33,745 nucleotides of DNA from Chromatiaceae bacterium (GTDB lineage: Bacteria; Pseudomonadota; Gammaproteobacteria; Chromatiales; Chromatiaceae): assembly GCA_027078745.1 (NCBI GenBank), contig JALWWO010000024.1:1-33745 (forward strand). Reading direction: 5' to 3'. Every line of letters begins with the position of its first letter. Position 1 is the first letter of the stretch. Shown in pieces: positions 33,721-33,745 of this stretch. The notes beneath the pieces were generated by a model, which saw nothing but the letters and a program-made list of their open reading frames with translations, was not told the DNA's origin and made no database searches. Both the position numbers and the translations under genes were made by a program.

Positions 33721-33745
33721 CAACGGGAACCCTTGCCCCCCTTGC

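Overview
The window looks like a chromosomal stretch of a moderately GC-rich gammaproteobacterium. The supporting signs are the ftsA-ftsZ end of a division cluster, a yggS-proC-yggT-yggU block next to rdgB, rph and nadA, a remnant of the oxygen-independent ubiquinone genes ubiT/ubiU/ubiV, a DUF4426 lipoprotein-like gene and an RND efflux pair. I cannot name a genus from the sequence alone. No rRNA, tRNA, CRISPR array, integrase or complete insertion sequence was seen.

Layout. Bases 1-2.3 kb: end of ftsA, ftsZ, then grxD where many gammaproteobacteria carry lpxC. 2.4-3.25 kb: an exported protein made of two PilJ-type sensor repeats. 3.3-6.35 kb: a decayed zone. ubiT is frameshifted; a visibly AT-rich islet holds a methyltransferase gene broken by a nonsense codon, a 27-bp tandem duplication, a 20-bp tandem duplication and a frame loss; ubiV is intact; ubiU has lost its middle half and carries an extra base in a G run. 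6.5-11.2 kb: a sodium:solute symporter, then a two-FHA protein, a SpoIIM-like membrane protein and a DUF4129 membrane protein, tightly packed. 11.2-14.7 kb (minus strand): two paralogous, methionine-rich, single-span coiled-coil proteins followed by a membrane-bound PP2C phosphatase with a periplasmic ABC-binding-like sensor, all in one operon. This is my best candidate for an undescribed system.

14.8-24.7 kb (minus strand): a 2OG-Fe(II) hydroxylase, a DUF3127 OB-fold protein with an SSB-like acidic tip, a DUF4426 protein, a dynamin-like GTPase, yggU, yggT, proC, yggS, rdgB, rph, nadA and a second dynamin-like GTPase with membrane segments. From the second GTPase down to yggU the genes overlap or nearly touch, so they are probably one long transcript. 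25-30.2 kb (plus strand): RND adaptor and RND permease; the permease carries an unusual C-terminal tail of about 240 residues. 30.3-33.7 kb: a small exported protein with a repeated YRFR motif, an ankyrin lipoprotein, then on the minus strand a PqqD-like/TPR/methyltransferase fusion with dapB.

How the parts fit: most genes are housekeeping (division, proline, lysine, NAD, RNA and nucleotide-pool hygiene). The accessory interest lies in the coordinated damage to the ubiTUV pathway around the AT-rich islet, the phosphatase trio, the FHA-SpoIIM-DUF4129 set, the permease tail and the PqqD-like fusion.
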